Shown here one piece after another: positions 34,871-45,984 of a stretch of DNA of 64,000 nt. The stretch is taken from positions 34,872,501-34,936,500 of the forward strand of contig NC_133157.1 of the NCBI RefSeq assembly GCF_040802235.1, in the 5' to 3' direction. This DNA is from Manis javanica (taxonomy: Eukaryota; Chordata; Mammalia; Pholidota; Manidae). Numbering within the stretch: position 1 is the first letter of the stretch; every line of letters starts with the position of its first letter. A program made the translations under genes and the position numbers. The notes below the pieces were generated by a model. It was not told where the DNA came from and did no database searches. It saw only the letters and a program-made list of their open reading frames with translations.

Positions 34871-37062
34871 GTTTGAGTGCCAAGACCCTGTATGGCTGAC
34901 TCACACGTTCCTTGGCAGGGCCTGGTACACAGCCAGTGTTCAGCCATTGCTTACCGAATGGAAGAGTAAATGCATAGATAAGAGAACAAGTGATGGAATA
35001 AGTGAATTAATGTATGAATAAGTGAGGAGAGAAAATGTGGGGTAGATGGAGTGGGGTCAGGGTGGGTGGGTGTGTGGATGAGCAAGTGAGCAGATGAGGA
35101 GCCCTCAGGCCTGGACAGACTGCAGGGTGTGGCCAGGCTTTGCTCACTGCTTTGATTTCAGCCACAGGATTCCAGTTTGTGGACTGTCTTTCCATTGACC
35201 CCAGGAGGCTGTGACCACGCAGCAGGGGGACAGGGTCCTGGGCATGGGGTTCTGATACCCAGGTCCAGCTGAAGGGTGCACGATATGGAAGAGCTGGCTT
35301 TGCTTGAGGGCAGAGAGATGCCAAGACCCACTCCTCCTCCCCTCCTAGACCCTGTACCACCACCTCCACTCACCAGGATCTCCCACGCCCACGTACTTGT
35401 TTGTGTCTGGACGTGCTCACCCACCCTCTGAGAACAGGCTGGGGAGACCGCCCAGGACCCAGGCAGGCCTTTGGGGGCAGCTTCAGTGGCAGCACCACTT
35501 TGCCTGCTGCCAAACCCACTGCGGGGCCAGCCCGCAGAGATGGAGCAGAGGTGGGGGACACATCAGGGCCAGAGGTGCATCGTCTTGCTCTCTCCAGCCC
35601 TGCTGCCTCCCCCTCACAGATGGCGGTCCCTATCAACACCTCACACACCACACCCTGTCTCAGTGCTCACTTCCAGAAATCACGACCTGCAAGAGCACCC
35701 CCCTCATCTCTGGCCCCCCACCACAGCCAGATCCCCCGCACTGCATCTCTGAAGGCCCTGCCCAGGGGCTCAGGATCCAGAGTGACCAGGACGTGGTCCC
35801 CAGGAGCTCCGGCCCCGGGGCTGTGCCTCTGCCCTTGGCATGCTCCCCGACTCCATCCTTTTCCAACAGCCTGCCTCTCTCCCTGGCCCCTTAGCCTGCT
35901 GCTCCTCTGCAGCCCCAAGCCTCTCTTGGGGAGTCCTTCCTTGGCAGCCAGTCCAGGCACCCTGAGAGGCCACAGCTCCTGGCGAGCCAGTCCTGCCACA
36001 CACACACACACACACACCCAGCAGGCAGACCCTGGGGAGAGCTGTCCCTTCAGGTCTGAACGGAGACACATGAGTCAGGAGACTCAGAATTTTGCACCCT
36101 TGGAACCATATGCTAAATTCCGCAAAGCATTTGTTCGTGGGTACAGAAAACAGATTTTCTATTAATAGGAACGGAGCATCTGGTGAAAACAAGAGCTTTG
36201 TTACATGCTCTTAATGTAACAACATTTTAACTTATTTGGAATTATCTTTCAAGTCAAAGATTTTTCTACCATCCTAAGGAGTATAAGTCATTCACATTCT
36301 CCATGAATAGAAGTGACCTATACAAATACAGTAATAAAGTCTCATTTAAAATATGTTTCAAAGTCTTCTTTCTGGCTTTCCTGTTAATAAAACATCTTGC
36401 ACTTGCTGGCACTCTTTTTTTTTTCTCTTCTGTTTCCTTTCGTGGTTTTCCACCCTGATTCTTGGGAGACCCATAAAAGGATATATATTTTCAAACCAGA
36501 ATAAATCCCTTGTTTCCAGGAAGCTGCCTTTTGATTTCAGAGCTTCAGGCAGCTGGCAAGCAGCAGGCCTTAGGGGTGGGCTCTGTGCGGGGTGCACATG
36601 CAAGCAGCGAAAACACTCAACTCAGTGAGCAGATAAAGACGTAAAAACGTCCAGTTGGGGGGCTGCTTCCCCTGGTGGCAATAGAATCCATTCCTAGGCA
36701 TCCTTGGGGTAACTTGCGTTAACCGGCACCCTGTTTACAATAAATCCCAGTGATATTTCTGTTCAGAGTAGATCAGAAGGGCTGGCTCACTGCGCAATCC
36801 AACACTTCCCAGTCACCCTGTCTTCAGACCTCTCTGAAGCCCCGACCTGTGAGCTCTCAGGGCTCAGAACGCACTCCCACCTGGTCCCACCACCACAGAT
36901 CTCCCAGGCTGGAGGGCACAACAAGCTGGGATGGGTTGGAACAGAGAGTTTGCTGGACGCAGGCAGTGAAGGACAAACTCAGAGCTGTAGGACCAGGGAA
37001 GGCTGGCTGCAGGGTGGGTGAGTCTGACCCACCAGCAGAGCAAATCCTGGGGCTGTTAGGCC
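34871..37062. other. Region downstream of SPAAR
   Basis: No gene recognised. GATGGAATAAGTGAATTAATG near 34990 is a decayed ATGA-type tail. A pure (CA)n microsatellite lies at 35997-36017. Long plus and minus frames between 35397 and 36192 are proline/serine-rich overlaps of one another and lack any domain. The SPAAR 3'UTR should lie on the minus strand in the right part of this stretch, but I find no canonical AATAAA there on that strand. Confidence 0.35.
35997..36017. repeat. (CA)n microsatellite
   Basis: About 21 bases of uninterrupted CA dinucleotides, beginning after CAGTCCTGC. Confidence 0.9.
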
Positions 37063-37101
37063 TCACGTGAAGATCCAGAAGTCCTGGGCACCCGCCACGG
37101 G

Positions 37102-37350
37102 CTAGGCATGGTGACCCGGCCCTGTGAAGAGAGAAGCCTCCTGGCGAAACGTGGCTACCGTGAAGCTGCGGCCAGGGCCCCCCTGAGGATCCTGGGCCTG
37201 TGAGTCACAGCTGAAGCAGCAGAGGATGCAGGTGATGGCCACGGTGACCACAAACAACACCACCACCACTCCAATCACCGCCGTTTCCATAGTCCCACGT
37301 GGCAGCTGGTCCACTGAGCTGCCTGCAGGATCTGGGAGCTTTAGCCCCAT
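37102..37350 (-). CDS. SPAAR: SPAAR micropeptide (small regulatory polypeptide of amino acid response)
   Basis: Single-pass membrane micropeptide; human SPAAR (formerly LINC00961) resides on late endosomes/lysosomes, binds the v-ATPase complex and restrains amino-acid activation of mTORC1. The open frame begins at 37350, but that ATG has a weak context, whereas the in-frame ATG at 37290 (GGGACTATGG, strong Kozak) begins METAVIG like the human core, so the 62-residue product from 37290 is at least as likely as the 82-residue one. Residues about 4-24 of the core form a Val/Ile-rich transmembrane helix, followed by a Cys pair and the tail segments [18 protein letters not shown] and [12 protein letters not shown], nearly identical to human as I recall it. 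The frame ends in TAG (37104-37102) where human has Gln; behind it the frame continues for 12 more codons, reading PVAGAQDFWIFT, then TGA at 37065-37063. So the last part of the conserved tail is cut off. HRCT1 lies upstream on the same strand, as in human. Confidence 0.88.
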   Translation of the reverse strand: MGLKLPDPAGSSVDQLPRGTMETAVIGVVVVLFVVTVAITCILCCFSCDSQAQDPQGGPGRSFTVATFRQEASLFTGPGHHA

Positions 37351-38690
37351 CCAAAATAGGACTCCTGGGTGGCAGGTACTCTGTTCTTCCAGCCGCAGTC
37401 CCTGCTTTCTTCTGTGAGGCTGCTCCGAAGCCCTGGGGCTTGACCCTCTAGGCTGCCGTGCACCCCATATAGCCCTACTCAGACCTTAGGTGGCCTCAGT
37501 CACAGTTTTCTAAACCTCTGACCAGGATTCCAGGAGCACGGTCAACTCCACTGGCAGCTTCTAGAAGTGCCATCCTGAAAGATGTGAGGTCAAGTCTCCC
37601 TGCACTCAGAGGGGCTGGAAGGAGGGAGCAGACTTTGCCCACAGGGAGCCTTGCCAACCTGGCCCTGTGGTGACGCTGCAGATTTCAAGAGTTTGTATGC
37701 TCAAGGACAGAATACTCCCCCGCCTGGGGATGGAGGATGAGCCCGGCCTCCTCCTCTGGAGGAACCTTGGGCCAGGCCTTGAGTCAGCCTATCTGCTGCT
37801 GCCTGTTGCTGGTCCTGTGCTGGGGACAGGGACCCAGGTGGGAGGAAGGCAACGCCAGCTCCAGGCAAGGTCGGGGGATGCCACCAGGTCACCACAAGTG
37901 CCGTGGAGACTTCAGTGGGTACTGTGGGTGAGGGCCCATTTCATTTGGCCTCCTTCTCTGCAGAGCTGGGAGAACACTGTTCAGATAGGGCAGGGTGTGC
38001 TCCAGCCAGGATTTCTGAGCCCCATCAGTGACATACCATGGGGCTCCATTGCCCTGTGTTGCCGGGAGAAGCCCTCTTCCATGCTGGCCTCCCACAACCC
38101 TCCTTGCTGCCTGATAACGCCTGCTGCTCACACTCAAGCTATGGAAACTTACCCTGGGTGCCCCCAGCAACAGCTCTGGCTGTCCGTGGTGCAGTGGCCT
38201 CCAGACTTGGGGGCTACCCCGGCAGCCAGGCCATGGCACACTCATCCCTGGGGCATCCAGCCCTGGTCCTGCTAGGGCCTAGGCTCCGAGATGTCTGAGT
38301 AGCTGCGAGCACTTCCTCAATTCCTTCCTCCCATTGTGAGCATAGGCCCAGGACACTGCCTGCCTCCCTTGGTGACTACACTTACCCCACCCCTCTGCAA
38401 ACCCAGGCCACTCTGGCCCAGCCTCTTCTCCACTTAACTGGGTCAGGGCTGGGGTGTGAAGCCAGGCCCAAGCTACTGAGTAAGTTTGCCAGACGGGGCT
38501 CTACCCTGACTCTCATTACCACATGGCCGACACCACCGAGACCGCCACCATCCAGAAAGGAGACTGGATTACTAGCCCCACTTCACCCAAAATCTGAGAA
38601 TTGGGGTAGTGAGAAATGATCCTTCAGTATGGATACAGCCAGGCGTTATCTAAGTGTTCCAGCAGCTCTGTGCAGTTATACTGTCTCCAT
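37351..38690. other. Upstream region of SPAAR
   Basis: GC-rich. It should contain the SPAAR promoter and a 5' noncoding exon on the minus strand; a possible acceptor CCTGCCACCCAG lies about 20 bases before the first ATG. The 202-codon plus frame 37667-38275 has no domain. Confidence 0.35.
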
Positions 38691-38930
38691 TTTACAAAGA
38701 GGCCTACAGTCAGAGGTTAGATAACCTGCATGGGGTCTACTGTTGATTAGTAGTGACAACAAGAACTCCAAATGGCTGAGGAGGCACTTCTCTTGTAATT
38801 CAGTGCTCTTCCCAGGTACCCGGGGCCACAGAGCAATTGCCTCACTGTATAGTGTTACTATCAGAGTACAAATGACCAGAGAGGGCCAAGGGCTAGCCCA
38901 AGGTCACACAGCCAGCGTCTTTTTCAGTTC
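38690..38930 (-). repeat. MIR SINE remnants
   Basis: 'tttacaaagaggcctacagtcagaggttagataacctg' and 'gggctagcccaaggtcacacagccagc' are two reversed MIR core segments, either one disrupted copy or two copies. Confidence 0.55.
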
Positions 38931-41105
38931 CTCCAAGGCCCTGGTGAACTTTGTTTAGCTACAGTTTTAGGAAGCTGTGGATGCCCAGAGTGGGAGAGTG
39001 ACTACTCATAGTAGATGAGGCCTGTCAGACTCTCCCTCTTCCCTCCTCGAAGATGATCACACAGCCTGACCTCAGGGCTCCTGCGTGTGGGCAGAGCAAG
39101 CGTGGAGCAAGCTGGATGCCTGGAATCATCCGCATTAGCGGGGGCAACCAGAAGCAGAGAAGGAAGCCTGATGGGCCAGCCTGGTGCAGGAGGTGGACGG
39201 CACCGGGGACTGGGTTTCAAGCTGGGCTGCTTTCCCTTTGACTCCTCATTTGCCTGTTCCTTGACGGAGCGTGTAGTTGGAGGCCACCTATGGTAGGCAT
39301 GCACTGTTCAGCATTTTTAAACTAGAATAAAGGACAATTGTTCAGCCTTCTCTTCTACCTTGTATAGGTTTCCTTTTCTGTTCTGCGATTGGGGACTCTT
39401 TGATTCCTCTGTAAAATACGCCTTCTGGTCCATTCTTATAATAGCCAGTCAATATTTGAATGATGGTGTTGTGGCACAATGCAAGGGCCCTGGTTATATG
39501 GTGAGGATGGGTACGGTCTGCTCTAAGGTCTCTGGGGGGTTTCCTGGACTTCACATGTGCGGTCTGTAACATGGCAGAAGCAGCGTGGCATCTCAAGCCC
39601 AGAGCAAAAAGAGCAACCTTTGATAAAGGTGGACAAAGGTTAGACACCTTTGCCCTGGTGCCCCCAGCCCAGCTCATCCTCCCCTCCAGCCAACCTCAAC
39701 AGCCCTGCTCAGTGAGAAGTAAGAGCAGCATTATCAGGAGAGTTGTAAACAGCAAGACAGCCATTAGCCTTTGTCCATAATTCAGAGGTGGTTGTCCTAC
39801 GGGATTTTTTCCAGGTATCTGCTCTTCTTCTTATGAATTTTTAATCCTGTGATATACAGCCCCTGCCTGTGAACCCCAGATGTGATGGGGCTCCCAGAGA
39901 TAACTACCACTTAGATTTGTACATGTCCTCCCAGCATCTATCATCAAGTGATCAGAAAAAGGACCACATCTCATACTTTCTACTTCTGTTAACAGAGGAA
40001 AGATGACGGCAGACATCTAAAAACACGGACTATGCCTGTTTTCCCAGGGCTGCTCCATGGATGAGGGGAGGGAGGTCCAGGCCAGTAGGTAAGGACAACC
40101 ATCTGCCCAGTGTTCCTGATTCTCAGACCCGCAGCACTGGGGAGACAAAACAGGAGCCCAGGCTCCTTCAGCGAGGCCTCGAGAGCTCAGAGACCTAATC
40201 ATCACAGGGCCTGACTGCTGTATTTGGTGTTTTTCAAGCTCCAAACTTCTGGCAGTAGCTATTCCAATCATATTTACTTTTCCAGAGAGCATGAGGCTCC
40301 AAGAATCCTTCCTGGATATTGTGGTGTGGGCTGGCTCTGCACTGGGGGGCAGGGGGCCCTCACAGAGATCTCAGGTCTATGAGGGCAGGGACCCCTTGAT
40401 ACCTGCTACAAATAATATAAATTTATATTAATAAATAATAAAAATATAAATGTATATATATTTATACATATATAATATAATAAGAAAAATTCTTCTTAGA
40501 CAAAGACAGAGAGAGGAAGGTGCAGGGTGTTTTCTCAGGCCAGTGACCAGAGCAGTGTGGACAGGACGAAGGAGTGAGAGGATAGAGAGGAACTGGACCA
40601 GGGGGCTTGAAACGGCACCAAGAGGCGAAGAGTTTATCCCCAAGTAATAAGGAGTTTCAGCAGTTCCTTCAGGCACCAGTGAGGAGATGCTTCAGAGAGG
40701 GCAGGACTTCGGAGGTGGAGCTGGACCTGGGGCTGGGGTGGGGAGTGGATCTGAAGGACACTGCTGAGATACAATACACAAGGGGTGGTGGCCTATGGTC
40801 CAGTTTCCCACTCCAGAAATATAGTGTGGATTTGTCTCCCTCTCCCCGGGCCCCTGCCCCCAGTCTTCCCAGAGAATCCCCGGGAAATAGAAATAGAAAA
40901 GAAACAGGACATTCTGTTCCAGTGAGTCACCAGGCCCCTGACTCTCTGGCCTGCTCAAGCCCCTCCCCTCCCCTCACCCGCCTGCCCCCATGCCTCTCCA
41001 CTTCCTACCCAAGCCCACAGACACAAGCTGAAGGCCTCAGAACAAAGATTTCCCTCTTCGCAGTGGAATTCCACCAGCTATTGGTGGGGTATTTGGGAAG
41101 AAGGA
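38931..41105. other. Intergenic between SPAAR and HRCT1
   Basis: No gene recognised. An AT-rich microsatellite-like run occupies about 40405-40492. Frames such as 40607-41188 lack domains. Confidence 0.3.
40405..40492. repeat. AT-rich simple sequence
   Basis: Alternating AAT/ATA/TATATA units over about 85 bases between GC-rich flanks. Confidence 0.8.
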
Positions 41106-41109
41106 ACCC

Positions 41110-41170
41110 CATTTTAGGGAAGAGGAAACTGAGATGCCGAGGAGCAGCACTCTCCCAAGGCCACTCGGCA
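41110..41170 (-). repeat. MIR SINE fragment
   Basis: 'ttagggaagaggaaactgagatgccgagg…ctctcccaaggccac' is the reversed MIR core. Confidence 0.5.
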
Positions 41171-41647
41171 CCATACCTGCCAGTTTGAAGAACCTGGCCC
41201 CTCCCTCCCAACCCCCTGCCACACACAGGCACCAGTGGGACAGGCTGGCTGAAGACTCAAGGCTTGGATAAGAAGCCCAGACCCAGTTACCAAAGAAATA
41301 CTGAATCCAAACAGCTCACAGAGCGGGGCTAACCCCACTGCCCCACAGAAGCCCAGAGCCCACTGACACAGAGAGCCCTCTTGGGAAGGCTACCTGCAAA
41401 CCCTAAATCTTCCCTCGAGCTCAGCCCTCAGGCCTTTCTTAACTACTGTCCCTGCAGCGTTGCAGAGCCCACCCAGTTTCTCCCACGGCACTGCCAGCGC
41501 TCAGGCCGCAGGCAGCAGGCACCTGTTCCAGGGACAAGCTTCCCATCAGGGGGTGGGGGTGCAGGGAAATGTAGACACAGGCCTGGCAGTTCCCCACTTC
41601 CCACCTGAGTTGTGTCAAGAGCCTCTTCACAAAAGTTTCTTAGTGGT

Positions 41648-41653
41648 TTTATT
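41648..41653 (-). promoter_or_regulatory. Candidate HRCT1 polyadenylation signal
   Basis: AATAAA on the minus strand, about 430 bases past the HRCT1 stop codon, a distance compatible with the short human HRCT1 mRNA. Confidence 0.45.
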
Positions 41654-42080
41654 TTGTTGTGCTAAGGCACCAGTGAACAGACCATGCAGCCTCATCCTGC
41701 CTTCTCCAAGCGGCTACCCCACTGGCCAGAGGCCTGAGGAAGTCAGAGGACAAGCACTTCCGAGAGAGCCAGAACATCTGCTGTGCATGAGCGTGCGCTG
41801 CTCCATCACTTCCTGTGTCCCCTGGGAGTTAAGAGTCCCAAGGTGGTGTCCATCCCCGAAGGACCACCCTTGCTCTCCTCCTGCCCCCTCCCCCATCACC
41901 CTCCAGTGCAGCAGGGTCACCCTCGCTCCTCGGGTCTCTCCTCCAAAATACCCTGGGGCATAGTATGTGATTAACCCCAAGCAGGCCCTGGGCACAGTAC
42001 CCGGCATTCACCAGAGAGGGGCGCCCTTCGACACAGGAGCATCCGGTGCGCTGGTCCTGGAGCTGGTAGGGCAGGTGGCG

Positions 42081-42401
42081 TCAGTGGTGGCCTCGGTGGG
42101 CCTGGTGCAGGCGCTGGTGGTGCTGGAGGCCTGCGTGGTGCACATGAGACACATGGCCAGGCTGATGGAAACGGTGGAGGTGCCCCTGGTGGCCCCTGCC
42201 CGGGAAGAGCCTAGGCTGGGCCCACCGGACGCGGTGTCTCCTGGCGGCCGGACGGCCCCTCTGCACATCAGGGTCCTGCTGTCCGCGGTACAGGCAGGAG
42301 CCCAGCAGGAGCACAAGCAGCAGAAAAGCCACAGCAGCGCCGGCGACCAGGCCCCCGAGGGTAGGGCTCTCCAGGAGGCCCAGCGTTCGGGAGCTGGACA
42401 T
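42081..42401 (-). CDS. HRCT1: HRCT1, histidine-rich carboxyl terminus 1
   Basis: 106-residue single-exon membrane protein of unknown biochemical function. An N-terminal LGLLESP segment leads into a single transmembrane helix at about residues 17-37 (Ala/Leu/Val-rich, ending LLLGSCLY), then a polar stretch, the conserved VRWAQPRLFPGRGHQG region, and a histidine-rich tail ending in GHH. The start ATG has context GGAAATGT with purine at -3; six codons after it, the position of the human initiator Met (MLGLL) is Thr (TLGLL, ACG), so translation must start upstream here. The tail has 14 His in its last 36 residues, interspersed with Gln, and lacks the long uninterrupted His runs I recall from human (115 residues). 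SPAAR lies 4.7 kb downstream on the same strand, as in human. The 331-codon plus-strand frame covering this gene is its antisense shadow. Confidence 0.9.
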   Translation of the reverse strand: MSSSRTLGLLESPTLGGLVAGAAVAFLLLVLLLGSCLYRGQQDPDVQRGRPAARRHRVRWAQPRLFPGRGHQGHLHRFHQPGHVSHVHHAGLQHHQRLHQAHRGHH

Positions 42402-42734
42402 TTCCTCTGCTCAGCAGTGCCCTGCTGCTTCCTCCCTTCTGGTGGCCCCTGGACCTTGTTGTCTCAGCTCCTGCAGGCTGGAGAACAGCCTGGGAGTGTG
42501 GGCGCAGCCTTTCTGGGCTGGAGCTGCTGCCAAGGCCAGGGCCAGGCTGCTGCTGACTGTGGGGCGGCCCGCAGGGAGGCTGGGTGGGAACAGGGGAGGG
42601 CTGTCTGGCCGGGTGTGGAGCGGAAAGCCCCGAGCCTGGAGATAAGAGGTCTCGGTAGCCCCATCCCTGCCCCCTGGTCTAGTGACCCGCCAGCCCCGTC
42701 CCCTCCCTGGCTTAGCCCCCTCCTCTCTGAGAGA

Positions 42735-42905
42735 CAGTACAGCACAGCGACTAAGAACGTGGGTTCTGGAACCACACAACTCAATTGTTCTGTGACTGTG
42801 CACAAGTTACTTAACCTCTCTGTGTCTGTTTCCTTAAGGGAATCCCTGAGGATTCAAGGAGTTGAGATTTATAAAGCACTTAAACTAGCTCCTGACATGT
42901 TTGCC
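42735..42905 (+). repeat. MIR SINE, nearly complete
   Basis: ACAGTACAGCACAGCGACTA through GTGGGTTCTGGAACCACA, 'tgtgactgtgcacaagttacttaacctctctgtgtctg' and 'tataaagcacttaaactagctcctgaca': the whole MIR consensus in order, about 320 bases upstream of HRCT1. Confidence 0.85.
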
Positions 42906-43269
42906 ATCAACACCATTGTGGTGGAGTTTGGACTAGATGACCTGGGAGACCTCATCATCTGAGAGTGTGTGACTCCCGGTCCTGCAGCCCACAGGGACCT
43001 CCGGGACTAGTGGGCTTCGGTCAAACAAACTGCCCGGCACTGCAGGAGCTCAGTGAAGTTACGCCAGGCAGATTTTCATCACCCAGGGAAGCTAAACGCC
43101 GTCTCTAGGTCCTCAGTCCTACTGGGTCTGGGAGCCAGGAGGGTTTGGGTGTTAGCCCATGGCTGCAGGAGGCAGGAAGGAGGCCACCAAGCAAGCTCAG
43201 AGAGGCCAGGCTCCTGTCCCAGCCGTGTGGCTCTCAGTTTACCAGTCTGGCAGGGAATTTACAGAGTGG
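42906..43269. other. Intergenic, upstream of HRCT1
   Basis: No gene recognised. The sequence 42402-42734 immediately upstream of HRCT1 is GC-rich and may hold its 5'UTR and promoter. Confidence 0.3.
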
Positions 43270-43580
43270 GCCGCCTGAGCAGTCATGGACTGCCGGAGAC
43301 CAAAGGGCCCTCACCCACAAAATGGCGTACTTCCCGCTTCTCTTCCGGGTCCTCTGCTCCCGCCGGCGCCAACCAAAGCCCAATCACCCCTCTACACCTT
43401 CCTGCCGGCGCCACCTAAAGTCCAATTGTCTTTTGACCTACCCCTTACTTGCTAACCTGTATAAATTGAGCCTGCAAACAATAAACTGTGCCAGCTTGAT
43501 CAGACATCCTGTCTTGCTGGTCGTTCTTTGTGTCCCTTGCTTGTTTCATTTCTGCAGGCGTCTCCGGCTACACCCCACGT
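43270..43580 (+). mobile_element. Solo class I-like LTR
   Basis: LTR architecture without internal sequence: U3-like GC-rich part with a repeated CCGGCGCCA word (about 43362 and 43402), TATA-like CTGTATAAATTG, AACAATAAACTGTGCCAGC polyadenylation signal, then TCTTGCTGGTCGTTCTTTGT and an end near GGCTACACCCCA. Exact ends and target duplication not resolved. Fossil. Confidence 0.65.
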
Positions 43581-44420
43581 TCGTCCCGCGGGTCAGGGCA
43601 ATGGACTCCCCTCCCACTCCTAGTCCTGAGTTCCCTCTGTTCATCCTAGACAGGCACTTTTCCACCGCGCTCAAACGCCTCAGGGACAGCACCCACCCTC
43701 TCCCACAGCAGCCCCTTCTGCTGCGGGTTGTTGGGCTCTGTTCTCACCCCTCTCCCTCACCCGCAGCAGGGCCTCCCTAGAGCCACAGCTCTGCTCTCCA
43801 TCTCTGAGAGACCTTGGGGCCCAGGGGTCCTCCTCCCCTCCTCCCACCCCTTCCTGTGTGTGCTCATCTCTGCTACTCCGAGGATATTGCCAACAGCCAC
43901 CCTCCCTGTGACCTTTGACCAGCCTCCTCCCTGACCCAACCTGTTTCCTCCTCTGGAAGAGTGCTGGGTCAAGAGCTGACCTCTGGGGACCATCCCTCTC
44001 TGACCTCAAGCCAAGATGAGCTCTCTCAGGGAGGTCTCAAACCCTTAGTGAAAACTTTCTCTGGACGAAAAGGCCAAACATTCCCTCCCTTCAACCAGAT
44101 TGGGCTCAGGGGGCAGCAGGGCTAATGAGTCCTGAGGCTCTCACTCTCGGGGTGAAAGCCACTTGAACTTTTAATGATGCTGGAGTAAGATCTCCCTCCT
44201 GTGGAGTGGGGCCCTGGGAGCCCAGCTGTCTTCCCTGAGGGCCTGTTAAGAAGGGAAGTCTGCTGGAAGGAGGGGGAAGGCAAGCTGAGCTTTCTCCTTC
44301 GGAGCTTCTTGCAGGAGACCCACACCACACACCACACCAGCCATGGGGGGGCCCTGCAACCTGCAGTCGTGCAGAATTTAGTAAGCACAGAGGACTTCCT
44401 GGAATCTCCTCACCCCAGCC
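43581..44420. other. Intergenic, GC-rich, nothing recognised
   Basis: No gene recognised; several short overlapping frames only. Confidence 0.3.
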
Positions 44421-44505
44421 CTCGCTGAGAGCTGGAGAAACTGAGGTCTGAGAAGGGAAGGGACTTGCCCCGGCTTCCCCAGCTGTTCAGGCCGTTCTGT
44501 ACAGC
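44421..44505 (-). repeat. MIR SINE fragment
   Basis: 'agctggagaaactgaggtctgagaagggaagggacttgcccc' is the reversed MIR core. Confidence 0.55.
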
Positions 44506-45980
44506 ACAGCTCCTAGAGGGAGGGCTGTCCAGAGTAAGGGTCTCCAATCAGCTATGGACCTTCCACAGAGATGATGGGGAAGAGAATGAGGGCATGCGGA
44601 TGATGACTCTGAGGGGCAGGACCGGAGGGAACCCCTGACCTCTCACACCTACCTATATAGCACATTTATTTTCTTAAGTGCAGGGTCACCCCCATCTGGA
44701 CAGAAGACAGGATCCCAAGGTGGGCATTTGATTACATGTTCTGGACACTTGTGGGGAAGGTGTTGAGAACATAGTCCTCCAACACTTCAGAAGTGACTGA
44801 TACTTTCTTGGGAGGCCTGACGGGACACAAGGGCTTACAGGACTGGTGGCTTTAGAGGAATGTATGGCTGTGTCTAGGGATTCTCTTCCTCAAAAAAGCT
44901 GTCCTGAAATGTTGTATTTCTCTCATGGGGTTGCATCTTCTGCACACTCTACAAGCAGCCTTCCTAGCTGACGGAGCAGAGTTTCAGACCGCACAGATAG
45001 GTCAACCTTTTGGAGTTTGTATCATTTAGTTTCATGCCTGTACCTTACAGGGCACAAAGACTTCTACGTGTGCCTTATGCATGTCTATGCTTGTAAACCA
45101 ACACTGCTCTGTGGGCAAACTCATGCATCAAGAACTGTGTGTGCACACACTCATGCACATATGCAAAAGTGCACACAAGTCCATGCTAGCTCAAAACTTG
45201 TGCTTGTATTAGCTGCAAGTGGTTCTTGGTGGTCTCAGGATAGAAGCCATTGTTTTCATAAATTGGTGGCTCCACCTAGTGGTGACATTATAAATAACTT
45301 GGTTTTATATTCTGATCAGTCAAAAGTTATAGTCTCCTGATATTTGTTTATAGATCACAATTTGAATCCATGCACTTAACTCCACTCTGTTCCAAATTCT
45401 CTTTCAGAAACTTTAAGGAATTTCTACAAGATTTAGTGCAGATGGAACCAGACTGACGGATGTACTGACCCAGGAAGGACACCTCTGGGAGGAATGGAGG
45501 CCACACCTGGCAGAGCCTCCCTAAACCCCTGTGATAGACAGCCAGGACTAGGGTACGGGTGAGATGGGCAAGGGCAGGACACAAGCTGAGTGACCTTGGG
45601 AACTGCACAAGTGTCTGCTAGCAGAGCAGTTAGCTAAGACTCAACCCTTCTTTCGGTGTACACAGAGAAGCAGGTCCCGAAGTTGGGTGCTCACGCCAGT
45701 GAAAGAAGAGAGAGAATCCTCGCCTAACCTTGGGCTGCCTAGTAAGTCCTTAAAAAAAAGTTGCCCAGCACAGCAGCAAACTTCTCTTCTCTTCTCCTTG
45801 CTCAGATCATGGCCAGCTAGACCCCCCCAATCTACAAAACTAAACCATAAATAATCAGGCTTTTGTTCTCTTTCTCCTTTGCCTAGAACCAACATGCTTG
45901 TAAGTAATCTACATAATCTTTTGTAGAACCATTTCAAATTCTAATCCCAAACAAACATAGGTCTAGATCCCTCTGTAAAC
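44506..45980. other. Intergenic, nothing recognised
   Basis: No gene seen. CACACACTCATGCACATATG-type sequence near 45145-45180 is a degenerate CA/TG run. Confidence 0.3.
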
Positions 45981-45984
45981 AATG

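Noticed and set aside
35401-36165. 254-codon plus-strand frame with overlapping minus frames
   Set aside because: GC-rich, Pro/Ser/Ala-rich, runs through a CA microsatellite, open on several frames at once; typical of low stop density, with no recognisable domain.
37063-37104. Programmed stop-codon readthrough of SPAAR as the preferred explanation
   Set aside because: The codon context TAG-CCC does not match known efficient readthrough contexts (TGA-CTA or TAG-CAA-TTA); a simple nonsense change or sequence error is more economical.
41967-42962. 331-codon open frame on the plus strand
   Set aside because: It is the antisense of HRCT1 and its upstream region; its Val/Pro/Ala-rich composition mirrors the His/Leu-rich sense frame, and it shows no domain.
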